From contig NZ_JBBOOE010000001.1 of NCBI RefSeq assembly GCF_038002965.1, positions 3,949,001 through 4,013,000 on the forward strand: a stretch of DNA of 64,000 bases, in the 5' to 3' direction. Origin of the DNA: Robertmurraya sp. FSL R5-0851 (GTDB lineage Bacteria > Bacillota > Bacilli > Bacillales > Cytobacillaceae). A model generated the notes under the pieces. That model did no database searches. It had not been told where the DNA came from and saw only the letters and a program-made list of their open reading frames with translations. Below, piece by piece: positions 35,542 through 44,785 of this stretch. The translations under genes were made by a program, and so were the position numbers. Each line of letters starts with the position of its first letter. The stretch's first letter is position 1.

Positions 35542-35560
35542 CAGAACAAGGGGTTTTTTA
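35530..35560 (+). terminator. Terminator after the dehydrogenase gene
   Basis: CCCCTTGT (35530-35537) pairs with ACAAGGGG (35546-35553), then T6; overlaps the stop codon. Confidence 0.88.
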
Positions 35561-35705
35561 TTCAAATGGAGTTTTTTTTATTCAATGTTCACAAAATGTT
35601 ACCAACTATTATTATCAAATTTTAGTACCTAGTAATATATATCACATCCTTCTCCCATACTACATGCTAGAATCTAATGGAGATTAAAAGAAATGGGTGA
35701 TGATC

Positions 35706-36668
35706 ATGAATTTTCCTCAGTTAAAAATTGGACATATGCTTCCGAAAGCTCCCATCATACAAGGTGGCATGGGTGTAGGCATTTCCCTTAGCAAGCTTGC
35801 CTCTGCTGTTGCAAATGCAGGTGGAATTGGCATAATTTCGGGCACAGGGATTTCCGTTGAAGAAATGAGAAACCATATTCGTCAAGCTAAAGCGCTTGTG
35901 AAAAAGGATGCAGGATATATTGGTGTTAATGTGTTATTTGCAATGAATGACTTTGCTGAGAAAATGAAGGCGGCACTTGAAGAAAAGGTCGATTTTATTA
36001 TTTCAGGTGCAGGGATTTCACGGGATATGTATGCATGGGGCAAGAAAGCGGGTATTCCCGTTCTTTCTATAGTGTCTTCTGCGAAGCTAGCGAAAATGTC
36101 AGAGCGCCTTGGTGCTGCCGCAGTTGTGGTTGAAGGACATGAAGCGGGTGGCCACCTCGGGACCGAACGTCCATTATTTGAGATTCTTCCTGAAGTGGTG
36201 GAGGCTGTATCGATCCCGGTTATTGCAGCGGGAGGAATCATGACAGGAGCAGACATTGCTAAAGCGATCAGCATGGGAGCTTCAGGAGTACAAATGGGAA
36301 CTCGGTTTGTTGCGAGCGAGGAATGTGATGCCCCACTTTCCTTTAAGCAGAAATACGTCGAAGCGACGAAGGAAGATACACTGCTCGTTAAAACAACAGT
36401 TGGTCTTCACGGTCGTGCGATTGCAAATCACTTTACAGACTTAATCACTACTTCTGAAAAGCTAAAAATTACGAAATGCATGGATTGCTTGAAAAATTGC
36501 TCGTATAGATTTTGTACCCTTGACTCCCTTTTAAAATCAATGGCTGGCGATGTCGAAAATGGTCTTGTGTTTGCAGGAGCCAGAGTTCATGAAATTAAAG
36601 AGATACTTCCTGTGAAAAAAATCTTTGAAAATCTAACAAACGAGTATCGTGTAGCCATCAGTAAATAA
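35706..36668 (+). CDS. Nitronate monooxygenase / FabK-like flavoprotein
   Basis: 320-residue FMN TIM-barrel enzyme of the 2-nitropropane dioxygenase superfamily. APIIQGGMGVGIS near residue 14, GVNVLFA near 72, EGHEAGGHLG near 145 with the base His, IAAGGIMTGADIAKAISMGASGVQMGTRF near 175-205. The C-terminus contains four cysteines in KCMDCLKNCSYRFC. It could be a nitronate monooxygenase or an enoyl-ACP reductase-like protein; no fab genes are adjacent. ATG at 35706 follows GGGTG; GTG 35697 and ATG 35700 are alternatives. Ends in a terminator, just before the second tandem array. Confidence 0.8.
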   Translation: MNFPQLKIGHMLPKAPIIQGGMGVGISLSKLASAVANAGGIGIISGTGISVEEMRNHIRQAKALVKKDAGYIGVNVLFAMNDFAEKMKAALEEKVDFIISGAGISRDMYAWGKKAGIPVLSIVSSAKLAKMSERLGAAAVVVEGHEAGGHLGTERPLFEILPEVVEAVSIPVIAAGGIMTGADIAKAISMGASGVQMGTRFVASEECDAPLSFKQKYVEATKEDTLLVKTTVGLHGRAIANHFTDLITTSEKLKITKCMDCLKNCSYRFCTLDSLLKSMAGDVENGLVFAGARVHEIKEILPVKKIFENLTNEYRVAISK

Positions 36669-36676
36669 AAAACTCA

Positions 36677-36715
36677 GAGGGTTAGCTCAAGTGGCTAACC
36701 CTCTCAGTTTTTTTG
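36677..36715 (+). terminator. Terminator after the nitronate monooxygenase gene
   Basis: GAGGGTTAGC (36677-36686) pairs with GCTAACCCTC (36694-36703), then CAGT7. Confidence 0.9.
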
Positions 36716-36786
36716 TTCTACTTATCTGTCTTGAGGGGATGGGTTTTGGTGGCTGGCTTTTGTTAATAGCTTTGATAGGTAGGGTT

Positions 36787-37250
36787 GGTTACCACTGGGA
36801 CCATTTTCTTTGGTTAGAGGGAAACAAACAGTCACTTTGGTTACCGTTGGCTTGTGATTTCTGCGTTCACGGGAATCTAACTGCCTCTTTGGTTACCGCT
36901 GGCTTGTGATTTCTGCGTTTATGGGAATCTAACTGCCTCTTTGGTTACCGCTGGCTTGTGATTTCTGCGTTTATGGGAATCTAACTGCCTCTTTGGTTAC
37001 CGCTGGCTTGTGATTTCTACGTTCATGGGAATCTAACTGCCTCTTTGGTTACCGCTGGCTTGCGATTTCTGCGTTTACGGGAATCTAACTGCCTCTTTGG
37101 TTACCGTTAGCTTGTGATTTCTGCGTTCACGGGAATCTAACTGCCTCTTTGGTTACAGCTGGCTTGTGATTTCTACGTTCATGGGAATCTAACTGCCTCT
37201 TTGGTTACCGCTAGCTTGTGATTTCTGCGTTCACGGGAATCACAAGCTAG
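36787..37250. repeat. Second tandem array of a 52-bp unit, with terminal hairpin
   Basis: Units beginning GGTTACCGCTGGCTTGTG start at 36839, 36891, 36943, 36995, 37047, 37099, 37151 and 37203, exactly 52 bp apart; a diverged copy begins at 36787, again 52 bp before. The last unit is cut short and joined to a sequence that makes a perfect 13-bp inverted repeat, CTAGCTTGTGATT (37211-37223) with AATCACAAGCTAG (37238-37250). It fills a convergent gap of 803 bp between genes. No spacers and no plausible coding frame. Confidence 0.95.
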
Positions 37251-37283
37251 ACTCCACTATTTATATTTTTTATAACAGATGCT

Positions 37284-37387
37284 CTTCCTTTTTCATGCTT
37301 CAGAGGTCATAACATTCACTTTATAACTTCTCCCCTTCCTTTTCCTTAGCCTCACACGTCATAAAAGTTACTTTATGACCTGAGGAC
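37284..37387. repeat. Two diverged copies of a third, about 51-bp unit
   Basis: CTTCCTTTTTCATGCTTCAG begins at 37284 and CTTCCTTTTCCTTAGCCTCA at 37335, 51 bp later; both run into a TCATAA...ACTTTAT core. The second copy has the inverted repeat GTCATAAA / TTTATGAC. Confidence 0.55.
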
Positions 37388-37430
37388 CCTCTACTTCCTT
37401 CCACAAAGTGCCGTAAGTGCCAAACCAAAT

Positions 37431-37457
37431 AAAAATGCCCCGACGGTTGTCGGAGCA
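37431..37457 (-). terminator. Terminator of the copper operon
   Basis: Minus-strand TGCTCCGAC (37457-37449) pairs with GTCGGGGCA (37444-37436), then T5. Confidence 0.88.
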
Positions 37458-37471
37458 CACACTCTTTATTT

Positions 37472-39889
37472 TTAAAGCTTCATTCGCTGTAACCGTAATG
37501 CATTTAACACAACTGAAACGGAGCTGAAGGCCATGGCTGCTCCAGCAAGCCATGGAGCTAAGAAGCCAAGTGCGGCAATTGGAATGCCTAATGTGTTGTA
37601 GGCGAATGCCCAAAATAGATTTTGCTTGATATTTGTGATCGTCTTTTTGCTCATAAAGATGGCATCTGCAATGCTGTTTAAGTCACCTCTGATGAGCGTA
37701 ATGTCCGCAGCCTCCATCGCCACATCGGTACCTGTTCCAATCGCCATACCAATATCAGCAATTGCCAAAGCTGGAGCATCATTGATTCCATCGCCAACCA
37801 TCGCCACTTTCTTTCCAGCTTCCTGCAACTTTTTCACTTCCTCAGCCTTTCCTTCTGGAAGCACTTCAGCAATGACGCGATCCACTCCTGCTTCTTTTGC
37901 GATTGCTTGAGCCGTTTGCTCATTGTCACCAGTAATCATGATGACTTCAAGTCCCATATCCTTCAAGCGTGCAATGGCTGAACGTGACGTTTCTTTAATT
38001 GTATCAGCAACGGCAACGATACCAGCAAAAGCACCATCAACCGCTACTAGCATCGCGGTTTTCCCTTCTTTCTCAAAAGAGACCATCTTTTCGAGAACGG
38101 ATTCTGATACATCAATTTCGTATTTCTTCATCAAACGGCGTGTACCGACTAACACATTTTTTTCAGCCACCATGGCCTTAATTCCGAAACCAGGTATTGC
38201 TTCAAATTGTGACACATCGACGAGCGCACTTCCTTTTTCCTTAATTCCTTCCACAATCGCTTGCGCAAGAGGATGCTCAGATTGCTTCTCAGCCGAACCG
38301 ACCAAAGATAAGAATTCGTCTTCATTCATGGTAGTTACTACATCCGTTAATACCGGCTTTCCATTGGTAATCGTACCTGTTTTATCAAGAATGACCGTTT
38401 GAATACGGTGCGTCATTTCTAAGTGCTCTCCGCCTTTAAAAAGAATACCGTATTCTGCTGCACGACCGGATCCTGCCATGATTGAAGTTGGTGTAGCGAG
38501 CCCAAGTGCACAAGGACAAGCAATCACTAACACGGCAATTAACTTTTCTAATGCTTCTGGGAAGTCCCCTGGTGCGACCCAGAAAAACCAAACAAGGAAG
38601 GTTAGAACGGCAATACCGACTACGATAGGGACAAAAATGCCTGAAATCGAATCCGCCAAGCGTTGAATCGGCGCTTTTGATCCTTGCGCTTCTTCTACCA
38701 CCTTAATAATTTGCGCAAGAGCTGTGTCCTTCCCGACTTTCGTTGCTTGCACCTTTAAGAATCCATTTTTATTCAGAGTGGCTCCAATAACCAGATCACC
38801 AACTGTTTTATCAACTGGAACACTTTCACCTGTCAGCATGCTCTCATCAAGGGCAGACTGTCCTTCTAAAATAACGCCATCCACTGGAATCTTTTCCCCA
38901 GGCTTAACCAGCAACACATCGCCAGCTACTACCTGCTCTAACGGAATTTCTACTTCCGCTCCATCACGAACAACAAGAGCTGTTTTTGCTTGAAGCCCCA
39001 TGAGCTTTTTAATTGCTTCCGAGGATCGCCCTTTTGCTTTCACTTCAAACAATTTTCCTAATATGATTAATGTGATTAATACCGCACTTGTTTCAAAATA
39101 CAATCCGACTCCGTGTCCGTTGTGGCCAATCGTTCCAATGGCAAGATACATACTGTAGAAATATGCAGCAGATGTTCCTAGTGCCACGAGCACATCCATG
39201 TTCGCACTTTTGTTACGAAGTGCTTTATAGGCACCCACATAAAACTGCTTACCGATGAAAAATTGGACAGGTGTCGCTAATGCCATTTGTACCCATGGAT
39301 TCATAAACGCTTCGGGAACATATAAAAAGGAGGTAAATGAAAAATGCCCGGCCATTGCCCACAAAAGTGGAAGAGATAAGATTAAAGAGAAGAGAAACTT
39401 TCTTTGCTGCTTTTGGATTTCCTGTAAACGATGGTCGACTGATTCCTTTTCATTTTCGTCGGATTTTACAGTTGCCCCGTATCCAAGCTTTTCTATTTTT
39501 TGAATCAAATCCGTAACAGACACAGCCGCTGGATTGTATTCAACAGCTGCTTTTTCTAGAGCGAGGTTCACGTTGGCACCGACGACACCGTCAAGTTTGT
39601 TTAACCCTTTTTCAATACGTGTGGAACATGCTGCACATGTCATGCCAGTCACATTTAGCTCGGCTTTTTCAGTAATCACGTCATATCCAAGCGCACGAAT
39701 TTTCTCTTGAATGTTAGCTGGTCCTGTCACAGAGGCATCAAACTTTACCGTCGCTTTTTCGAGAGCTAAATTTACATTGGCATCCGTAACTCCGTCCATT
39801 TTTTTCAGACCTTTTTCAATGCGAGTAGAACATGCAGCACAAGTCATACCGGAAATTTGAAATTGGTTTTCTAGTACTTTTTCACTCAT
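37472..39889 (-). CDS. copA: Copper-exporting P1B-type ATPase CopA
   Basis: 805-residue Cu(I) efflux pump. Two N-terminal metal-binding domains with GMTCAAC motifs (Cys17/Cys20 and Cys85/Cys88), eight membrane helices, the TGES actuator motif, the intramembrane CPC in [13 protein letters not shown], the phosphorylation site DKTGT, SEHPLA, and [12 protein letters not shown]. Normal length for Bacillus CopA. ATG behind AAGGAG. It has its own CsoR-like site upstream and follows copZ by 98 bp. Confidence 0.96.
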   Translation of the reverse strand: MSEKVLENQFQISGMTCAACSTRIEKGLKKMDGVTDANVNLALEKATVKFDASVTGPANIQEKIRALGYDVITEKAELNVTGMTCAACSTRIEKGLNKLDGVVGANVNLALEKAAVEYNPAAVSVTDLIQKIEKLGYGATVKSDENEKESVDHRLQEIQKQQRKFLFSLILSLPLLWAMAGHFSFTSFLYVPEAFMNPWVQMALATPVQFFIGKQFYVGAYKALRNKSANMDVLVALGTSAAYFYSMYLAIGTIGHNGHGVGLYFETSAVLITLIILGKLFEVKAKGRSSEAIKKLMGLQAKTALVVRDGAEVEIPLEQVVAGDVLLVKPGEKIPVDGVILEGQSALDESMLTGESVPVDKTVGDLVIGATLNKNGFLKVQATKVGKDTALAQIIKVVEEAQGSKAPIQRLADSISGIFVPIVVGIAVLTFLVWFFWVAPGDFPEALEKLIAVLVIACPCALGLATPTSIMAGSGRAAEYGILFKGGEHLEMTHRIQTVILDKTGTITNGKPVLTDVVTTMNEDEFLSLVGSAEKQSEHPLAQAIVEGIKEKGSALVDVSQFEAIPGFGIKAMVAEKNVLVGTRRLMKKYEIDVSESVLEKMVSFEKEGKTAMLVAVDGAFAGIVAVADTIKETSRSAIARLKDMGLEVIMITGDNEQTAQAIAKEAGVDRVIAEVLPEGKAEEVKKLQEAGKKVAMVGDGINDAPALAIADIGMAIGTGTDVAMEAADITLIRGDLNSIADAIFMSKKTITNIKQNLFWAFAYNTLGIPIAALGFLAPWLAGAAMAFSSVSVVLNALRLQRMKL

Positions 39890-39903
39890 ATGAAAAACTC
39901 CTT

Positions 39904-39920
39904 ATACCTATATAGGGTAT
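39904..39920. promoter_or_regulatory. CsoR-like operator directly upstream of copA
   Basis: ATACCTATATAGGGTAT is a palindrome with one mismatch resembling the CsoR site TACCCTATAGGGGTA. Confidence 0.6.
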
Positions 39921-39987
39921 GTTTTTTTTGAAAAGAGAACGTGCTATTTCTAGCACGCTGTCTTTTTGTCTAGCTCCGCTTTTCTAT

Positions 39988-40194
39988 TTACTTTACATCA
40001 TAACCTTGATCATCAATTGTTTCTTTGATTGTATCCAATGATACTTTGTCAGCATCAAACTCTACAGCAACAGATTTATTTTCTAGATTAACCTTTACAG
40101 CTGATACTCCAGCTAATTCCCCAACACTACCTTCTACTGCTTTTACGCAGTGTCCACATGACATACCTTCTACTTGTAATGTAACTTTTTCCAT
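39988..40194 (-). CDS. copZ: Copper chaperone CopZ
   Basis: 68-residue HMA-fold Cu(I) chaperone that delivers copper to CopA. MEKVTLQVEGMSCGHCVKAV contains the CxxC copper site, and the protein ends in DQGYDVK as in B. subtilis CopZ (69 residues). AAGGAG precedes a pair of ATGs; 40194 gives the normal N-terminus, 40197 is also possible. Second gene of csoR-copZ-copA. Confidence 0.93.
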   Translation of the reverse strand: MEKVTLQVEGMSCGHCVKAVEGSVGELAGVSAVKVNLENKSVAVEFDADKVSLDTIKETIDDQGYDVK

Positions 40195-40207
40195 CATTAA
40201 CAACTCC

Positions 40208-40540
40208 TTATTTTTTCATTAATTTTTGAATGGTAACCAATACTTCATCTAAAACTTCCATGTCGCCTTCTTGTAGTCGATCTACGACACAGCCCTTTAG
40301 ATGACCCTCAAGCAATATTTTCGCAACACTATTTAAAGCCGATTGAGTGGCGGAGATTTGTGTAATAACATCATCACAATAGGTGTCTTTTTCAATTAAT
40401 CCCTTGATCCCTCGAATTTGACCTTCAATGCGATTTAGTCGTGTGACAAGATTGCCTTTCACTTTATCTGAATGGTGACTTTTTCGATCACTGCTATGGC
40501 AGATTTCCTCTTCATATAGCAAAGAATCATCTTGATTCAT
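40208..40540 (-). CDS. csoR: Copper-sensing repressor CsoR
   Basis: Cu(I)-responsive four-helix repressor of the copper operon. 110 residues. The Cu ligands Cys55, His80 and Cys84 have the exact CsoR spacing. RLNRIEGQIRGIKGLIE near 35-51 is the family signature. The N-terminal 25 residues carry an extra Cys and His cluster (EICHSSDRKSHH). Good GGAGGG upstream. First gene of the operon. Confidence 0.93.
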   Translation of the reverse strand: MNQDDSLLYEEEICHSSDRKSHHSDKVKGNLVTRLNRIEGQIRGIKGLIEKDTYCDDVITQISATQSALNSVAKILLEGHLKGCVVDRLQEGDMEVLDEVLVTIQKLMKK

Positions 40541-40571
40541 ATGACTCCCTCCTTTTATGAGTTAATAATAG

Positions 40572-40590
40572 CATACCCCTGTATAGTATG
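40572..40590. promoter_or_regulatory. CsoR operator upstream of csoR
   Basis: CATACCCCTGTATAGTATG has CATAC/GTATG arms and the ACCCC core of Bacillus CsoR sites. Confidence 0.6.
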
Positions 40591-40666
40591 TAAATTAAAA
40601 ATAAAAGAAATATATGGATAATTTTTGAACAGGATTCTATAAGAAAAGGCTCCCCATAAGGAAGCC

Positions 40667-42805
40667 CTATGATTCATCTTTTACCCGCAGCAATCGAAGG
40701 CTGTTCAGCGTCACAATTAGCGTGGCTCCCATATCCGCAAAGATGGCAATCCATAATGTTAGCCAACCTGGAACCACGAGTAATAACGCCAATAGCTTGA
40801 TACCAAGTGAAAAGGTGATATTCTGTTTAATGATAGTTAATGCCTTTCTACTTAACTTCACCGTGAATGGAAGCTTTCTCAAATCATCAGCCATAAGCGC
40901 AATATCCGCTGTTTCTAGGGCCGTATCAGTTCCTGCTCCTCCCATCGCAATGCCAACGGAGGAAGCTGCTAAGGCTGGTGCATCATTTACACCATCACCA
41001 ACCATAGCCACCCGCTGATAAGTAGCACGCAATTCTTTAATAAAAGAGAGCTTTTCTTGAGGAAGAAGATTCGCTTTTACCTCGTTTACTCCTGCCTTTT
41101 GTCCAATTGCCTTTGCCGTACCTTCATTGTCTCCTGTAAGCATAATAGTCTTTTGCAGTCCGAGTGAGTGAAGCTGTTGTACCACGTATTTTGTTTCTTC
41201 TCGAATCTCATCGGCCACTGCCACTAATGCTAGGAACTGTTGGGATGAACTAACAGCCATCACTGTTTTTCCTTGTTCCTCGAGCACAGTAATTTTTTCA
41301 CGAAAAACTGTTGCCAAGCCACCCTCCAACTGTTCATGAATAAAACTTGGACTTCCCACATAATACTTCGTTCCAGCAATTTTCCCAACGATCCCTTTTC
41401 CCGTGACAGATGTAAAATCCTCCAGTTCTAAATGGTCGTAATTCAATTCCCATTGATCAGCCTTTTTTAAAATAGCCGTGGCAAGTGGATGCTGAGAGAC
41501 CTTTTCTAGTGCTGCTATAATGGCAAAAGTCTCGTTGGCAGGAATATTCGGAGCGGTTTCATAGTCGGTGACGACCGGGATGCCCTTAGTTAATGTACCG
41601 GTTTTATCAAACGCAATCGCCTTTATGGCTCCCATTTCCTCTAAATGAATACCACCTTTAATTAAAACGCCTCTTTTTGCTGCATTTCCAATGGCTGTTA
41701 CGATAGCAACAGGTGTGGAAATAACTAAAGCACATGGACAACCAACCACTAACACAGCCAACCCTTGATATACCCACTCATTCCACTCAGCGCCGAACAA
41801 TAACGGCGGAACAACTGTAACTCCAAGAGCGAATAACATAATAATGGGTGTGTAATACTTTGCAAAGCGGTCAACAAATGCCTGTGATGGAGCTCTTTCC
41901 GCTTGCGCTTCTTCAACCAAATGGATGATTTTCGCAATCGTCGTATCTTCCACATGTTTTGTTACCTTTACCTCAAGGAAACCTTCTTCATTTAGGGTCC
42001 CGGCGTAAACTTCATCGTTTACTCCCTTTGCAACAGGTACAGACTCCCCAGTAATGGCTGCCTGATTGATGGATGACAGGCCTTTTACGATGATCCCATC
42101 CATCGCTAATTTTTGGCCTGGCTTTACAAGTAGAACATCATTTATTTGGATGTCTTCTACATTAACAATCATTTCTTTCGTGCCACGCCGTATCATAGCT
42201 TCTTTTGGAGCAATATCCATCAGTGAGCGAATCGATTGGCGAGCTTTATCCATCGAGTACGATTCAAGCACTTCACTAATTGCAAACAAGATCACAACTG
42301 TTGCCCCTTCGCCCCATTCACCGATAATGGCAGCTCCAATAACAGCTATGGTCATGAGTGTTTTCATATCAAACTCGAGGCGGAAGAGATTTTTGAATCC
42401 TGTCCGGAAAAGGCGATAACCTCCTAAGATCATGGAGGACGCATAAGCTACCATCGAAATAGGTGATTCTTCTCCACTAATCTCACCAGAAATCCATCCT
42501 ATAAGCAAAAGCATAAAGGAAGCCAAAACCATTGCATATTTTTTTAAAAAAGGCTCCTTCACTTCTTGAATACGAGCCTTTTCAGGTTGAACCTTAATAC
42601 CGTCAAATGCACCGGCTTTTTCTATATCTTCTACTGTTGCCTCACCAAATACAGTCAGTTTGGCAGCACCAAAGTTTATATTCGCATCAAAAACACCATC
42701 CAGGTGCTTTACGTTCGTTTCGAACTTTTTGGCACAGCTGGCTCAGGAAAGCCCTTGAACGCGGTACACTTGCTTACTATTCGTCAATCCAGTTGAATTA
42801 TCCAC
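40667..42805 (-). pseudogene. cadA: CadA-type Cd/Zn/Pb P1B ATPase with in-frame TGA at the first metal-binding Cys
   Basis: The reading frame from GTG 42805 to the stop at 40667 is 712 codons, normal for CadA, with one interruption: codon 21 is TGA (42745-42743). The context reads [18 protein letters not shown] where CadA proteins have GxTCxxCA, so the TGA replaces the first Cys of the CxxC. Downstream all pump motifs are intact: TGES, CPC in [36 protein letters not shown]. Start has AAGGAGG nine bases upstream and overlaps the cadC stop. A shorter protein from a GTG at 42562 lacks the metal-binding domain. Either a nonsense mutation, reinitiation, readthrough or selenocysteine; see findings. 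Confidence 0.85.
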
Positions 42806-43166
42806 GTAATGCCACCTCCTTTTGATGAGTAAAGGCAATGTTAACGAGTTGTTTGACATGCTCATCGTCTAAGGAATAGTAAACCAGCTTTCCTTCTTTT
42901 CGGTAGGTGGCAAGACCCAGGTTTCGAAGGAGACGGAGATGATGCGAAGCAGTAGCTACGGTGCAACCAACAATATTAGCCACATCGCATACGCAAAGCT
43001 CCTCTTCTACACTTAGCGAATAAGCAATTTTTACACGCGTGTCATCCGCTAATGCTTTAAAAAGCTTCGAGACCTCCATCGTGTTTTGCATACTAAGCTC
43101 ATTTTTTACTTTTGTAACCTTCTCCTCATCAAAACAGGTGACCTCACATACATCCTCTTTCGCCAT
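42798..43166 (-). CDS. cadC: CadC, ArsR-family metal-sensing repressor
   Basis: 122-residue ArsR/SmtB winged-helix repressor released by Cd, Pb or Zn. ELCVCDVANIVGCTVATASHHLRLL has the metal-site Cys pair in the recognition region. An N-terminal CEVTC completes the thiolate site as in S. aureus CadC. Start at 43166 (MAKEDVCEV) is behind GGGGAAG. Its stop overlaps the cadA start (GTGGATAA). Controls the pump gene and itself. Confidence 0.92.
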   Translation of the reverse strand: MAKEDVCEVTCFDEEKVTKVKNELSMQNTMEVSKLFKALADDTRVKIAYSLSVEEELCVCDVANIVGCTVATASHHLRLLRNLGLATYRKEGKLVYYSLDDEHVKQLVNIAFTHQKEVALRG

Positions 43167-43182
43167 TACACTTCCCCATTTC

Positions 43183-43202
43183 ATTCAAACATTCTTTTGA
43201 AT
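43183..43202. promoter_or_regulatory. CadC operator
   Basis: Perfect 7-6-7 inverted repeat ATTCAAA / TTTGAAT just upstream of cadC, as in CadC/ArsR operators. Confidence 0.7.
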
Positions 43203-43251
43203 ATAATAACATATGAAATGGAATGGAAGTTGTGACAAGAATAAAAATAAT

Positions 43252-43280
43252 GAAAAAAGAGGACAGTTTCGTTGTCCTCC
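43252..43280 (-). terminator. Terminator after the MFS gene
   Basis: Minus-strand GAGGACA (43279-43273) and TGTCCTC (43265-43259), then T6. Confidence 0.85.
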
Positions 43281-43286
43281 TACCGA

Positions 43287-44606
43287 TTATTCCGATGTAG
43301 GTTTTTTTCGGAAAAAGATTTCAGGTTCAAAGCGGTGTAGCGGATGGGTTCGATTCTGCGCTGGTTCTGCTGAAATCCTAGGAGCCTCCTCCGGCCTTCT
43401 CGGATCCTTTGCTGCCCTTGTTAAAGACTCGGTTAACGGTCCCCACCTTTTTAACATCATCACTAGAAAAAAGATAACAAGTCCGGCAATCGCAAAGACG
43501 ATCGAAGGAAAGGCATTGTTTACACCACCTACATCCAACAGGCGCCCACCTATTGTTTTTCCTCCTGCTTCCCCCAATCCATACACCACATTTGATAACG
43601 CAAAAAATAAACTGATGAGCTCTGGTTTGGAAAGTTGAGAAATCGTACTGTCTACCGTGGGCAAAATCATCATTTCCCCAATCACAAAGATGGCTCCACT
43701 AACAATAAATAGGACAAACCCATTTGAGAAAAATAACATGGATATCCCTGCCGAAACAAATAGTACGCCCACTCCTAATGCCGAGATCGGATTCATTTTT
43801 GTAATAAACCGCTTGGTGATCAAGCCTTGCAGGGTGATAACGATAAAACTGTTGACCGTCCAAATTAAAGAGATATTTTTCGGATTATCTAGTACCACCG
43901 TTGCCCGTAGTGGCAGTGCAAGTGAGAACTGTGCATAAAGTGCCCATATCAGAACGGTCACCACACTAAAAATGATAAATGGCCGATGCTTTATCGCTTC
44001 TCCATATGCTCCTAATGGCAGTGATGGACATGGAATGTCACCACAATTTTTCGGAAGTAAGAGCCAACTCACTAAAGCCAGCCCTACATAAATAGCAGCT
44101 GCGATAAAAAAGATGGTTCTTGAGGCTTCAGCTAAAAGGAAAAAAATCACAAATCCACTGGTACCTGTCCCTACATTGGCCGCAATCCCACGAAGAGAAA
44201 AGGCAGTTGTTTGGTTTCCACTTGAAGAAGCGAATGCTGCAATCGCTGCCTTCGTGGAGGGAGCATTCAATCCATTTCCAAGACCCATGATAGCTGCCGA
44301 ACCAAGAAGAAACAGGTAATCGGAAAATATGCCAAAGCACATCACTCCACCTGCCGTAATCAAGGCACCCAAGCCGATGATAAAACGTCTCCCTATTCGA
44401 TCCGCAAGTACTCCTCCTGTAATACTTCCAAATTGAAAAGCAATCGCTATCGTTGCTAAGATTGTCCCAATTTGTACCAAGGTTAGTTCTGTTTCAGTGG
44501 TTAGTATAATAGGAAGCATTGGCATCACAAGATAGGACCCTAAGTGGGCAAGCAATACTCCTAACAGAAGAATTTGCAACGGACGATCAAGTTTTCTGTA
44601 TTCCAT
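43287..44606 (-). CDS. MFS transporter
   Basis: 439-residue (from 44606) major facilitator with twelve hydrophobic segments and the A-motif GGVLADRIGRRF between helices 2 and 3. Proline-rich motif-C-like GLGNGLNAPSTKAA after helix 4 suggests a drug-type exporter. The N-terminus MEYRKLDRPLQILLL places the first helix near residue 10; an upstream ATG at 44666 has no ribosome binding site. Charged Lys/Arg/Glu tail of about 45 residues. Substrate unknown. Monocistronic between two terminators. Confidence 0.82.
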   Translation of the reverse strand: MEYRKLDRPLQILLLGVLLAHLGSYLVMPMLPIILTTETELTLVQIGTILATIAIAFQFGSITGGVLADRIGRRFIIGLGALITAGGVMCFGIFSDYLFLLGSAAIMGLGNGLNAPSTKAAIAAFASSSGNQTTAFSLRGIAANVGTGTSGFVIFFLLAEASRTIFFIAAAIYVGLALVSWLLLPKNCGDIPCPSLPLGAYGEAIKHRPFIIFSVVTVLIWALYAQFSLALPLRATVVLDNPKNISLIWTVNSFIVITLQGLITKRFITKMNPISALGVGVLFVSAGISMLFFSNGFVLFIVSGAIFVIGEMMILPTVDSTISQLSKPELISLFFALSNVVYGLGEAGGKTIGGRLLDVGGVNNAFPSIVFAIAGLVIFFLVMMLKRWGPLTESLTRAAKDPRRPEEAPRISAEPAQNRTHPLHRFEPEIFFRKKPTSE

Positions 44607-44681
44607 TAATCCCACTTTGAATACACCCTTCCAGCGTTCAACGTTTCTTTCCCTACTTTTCCCCATTACATTCTATTTATG

Positions 44682-44724
44682 AAAAAAGCCTGCTGCCCCG
44701 ATCGTTAGGATGGGTGCAACAGGC
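44682..44724 (-). terminator. Terminator after the sugar-efflux-type gene
   Basis: Minus-strand GCCTGTTGC (44724-44716) pairs with GCAGCAGGC (44696-44688), then T6. Confidence 0.85.
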
Positions 44725-44785
44725 TTTCAGGCATTAACTTTTTCAGATTTCTTCTATTCGTTCTCTTTTAAATTAACATTATTTT

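Noticed and set aside
36787..37250. CRISPR array or repeat protein gene
   Set aside because: No spacers, and the 52-bp unit is not a multiple of three, so no constant coding repeat results.
38000..38402. Plus-strand frames inside copA
   Set aside because: Antisense shadows of a conserved P-type ATPase.
42700..42745. Clear SECIS element after the cadA UGA
   Set aside because: Only a 5-bp hairpin with an AAA loop and a 4-bp outer helix; the bulged U and GU loop of bacterial SECIS were not found.
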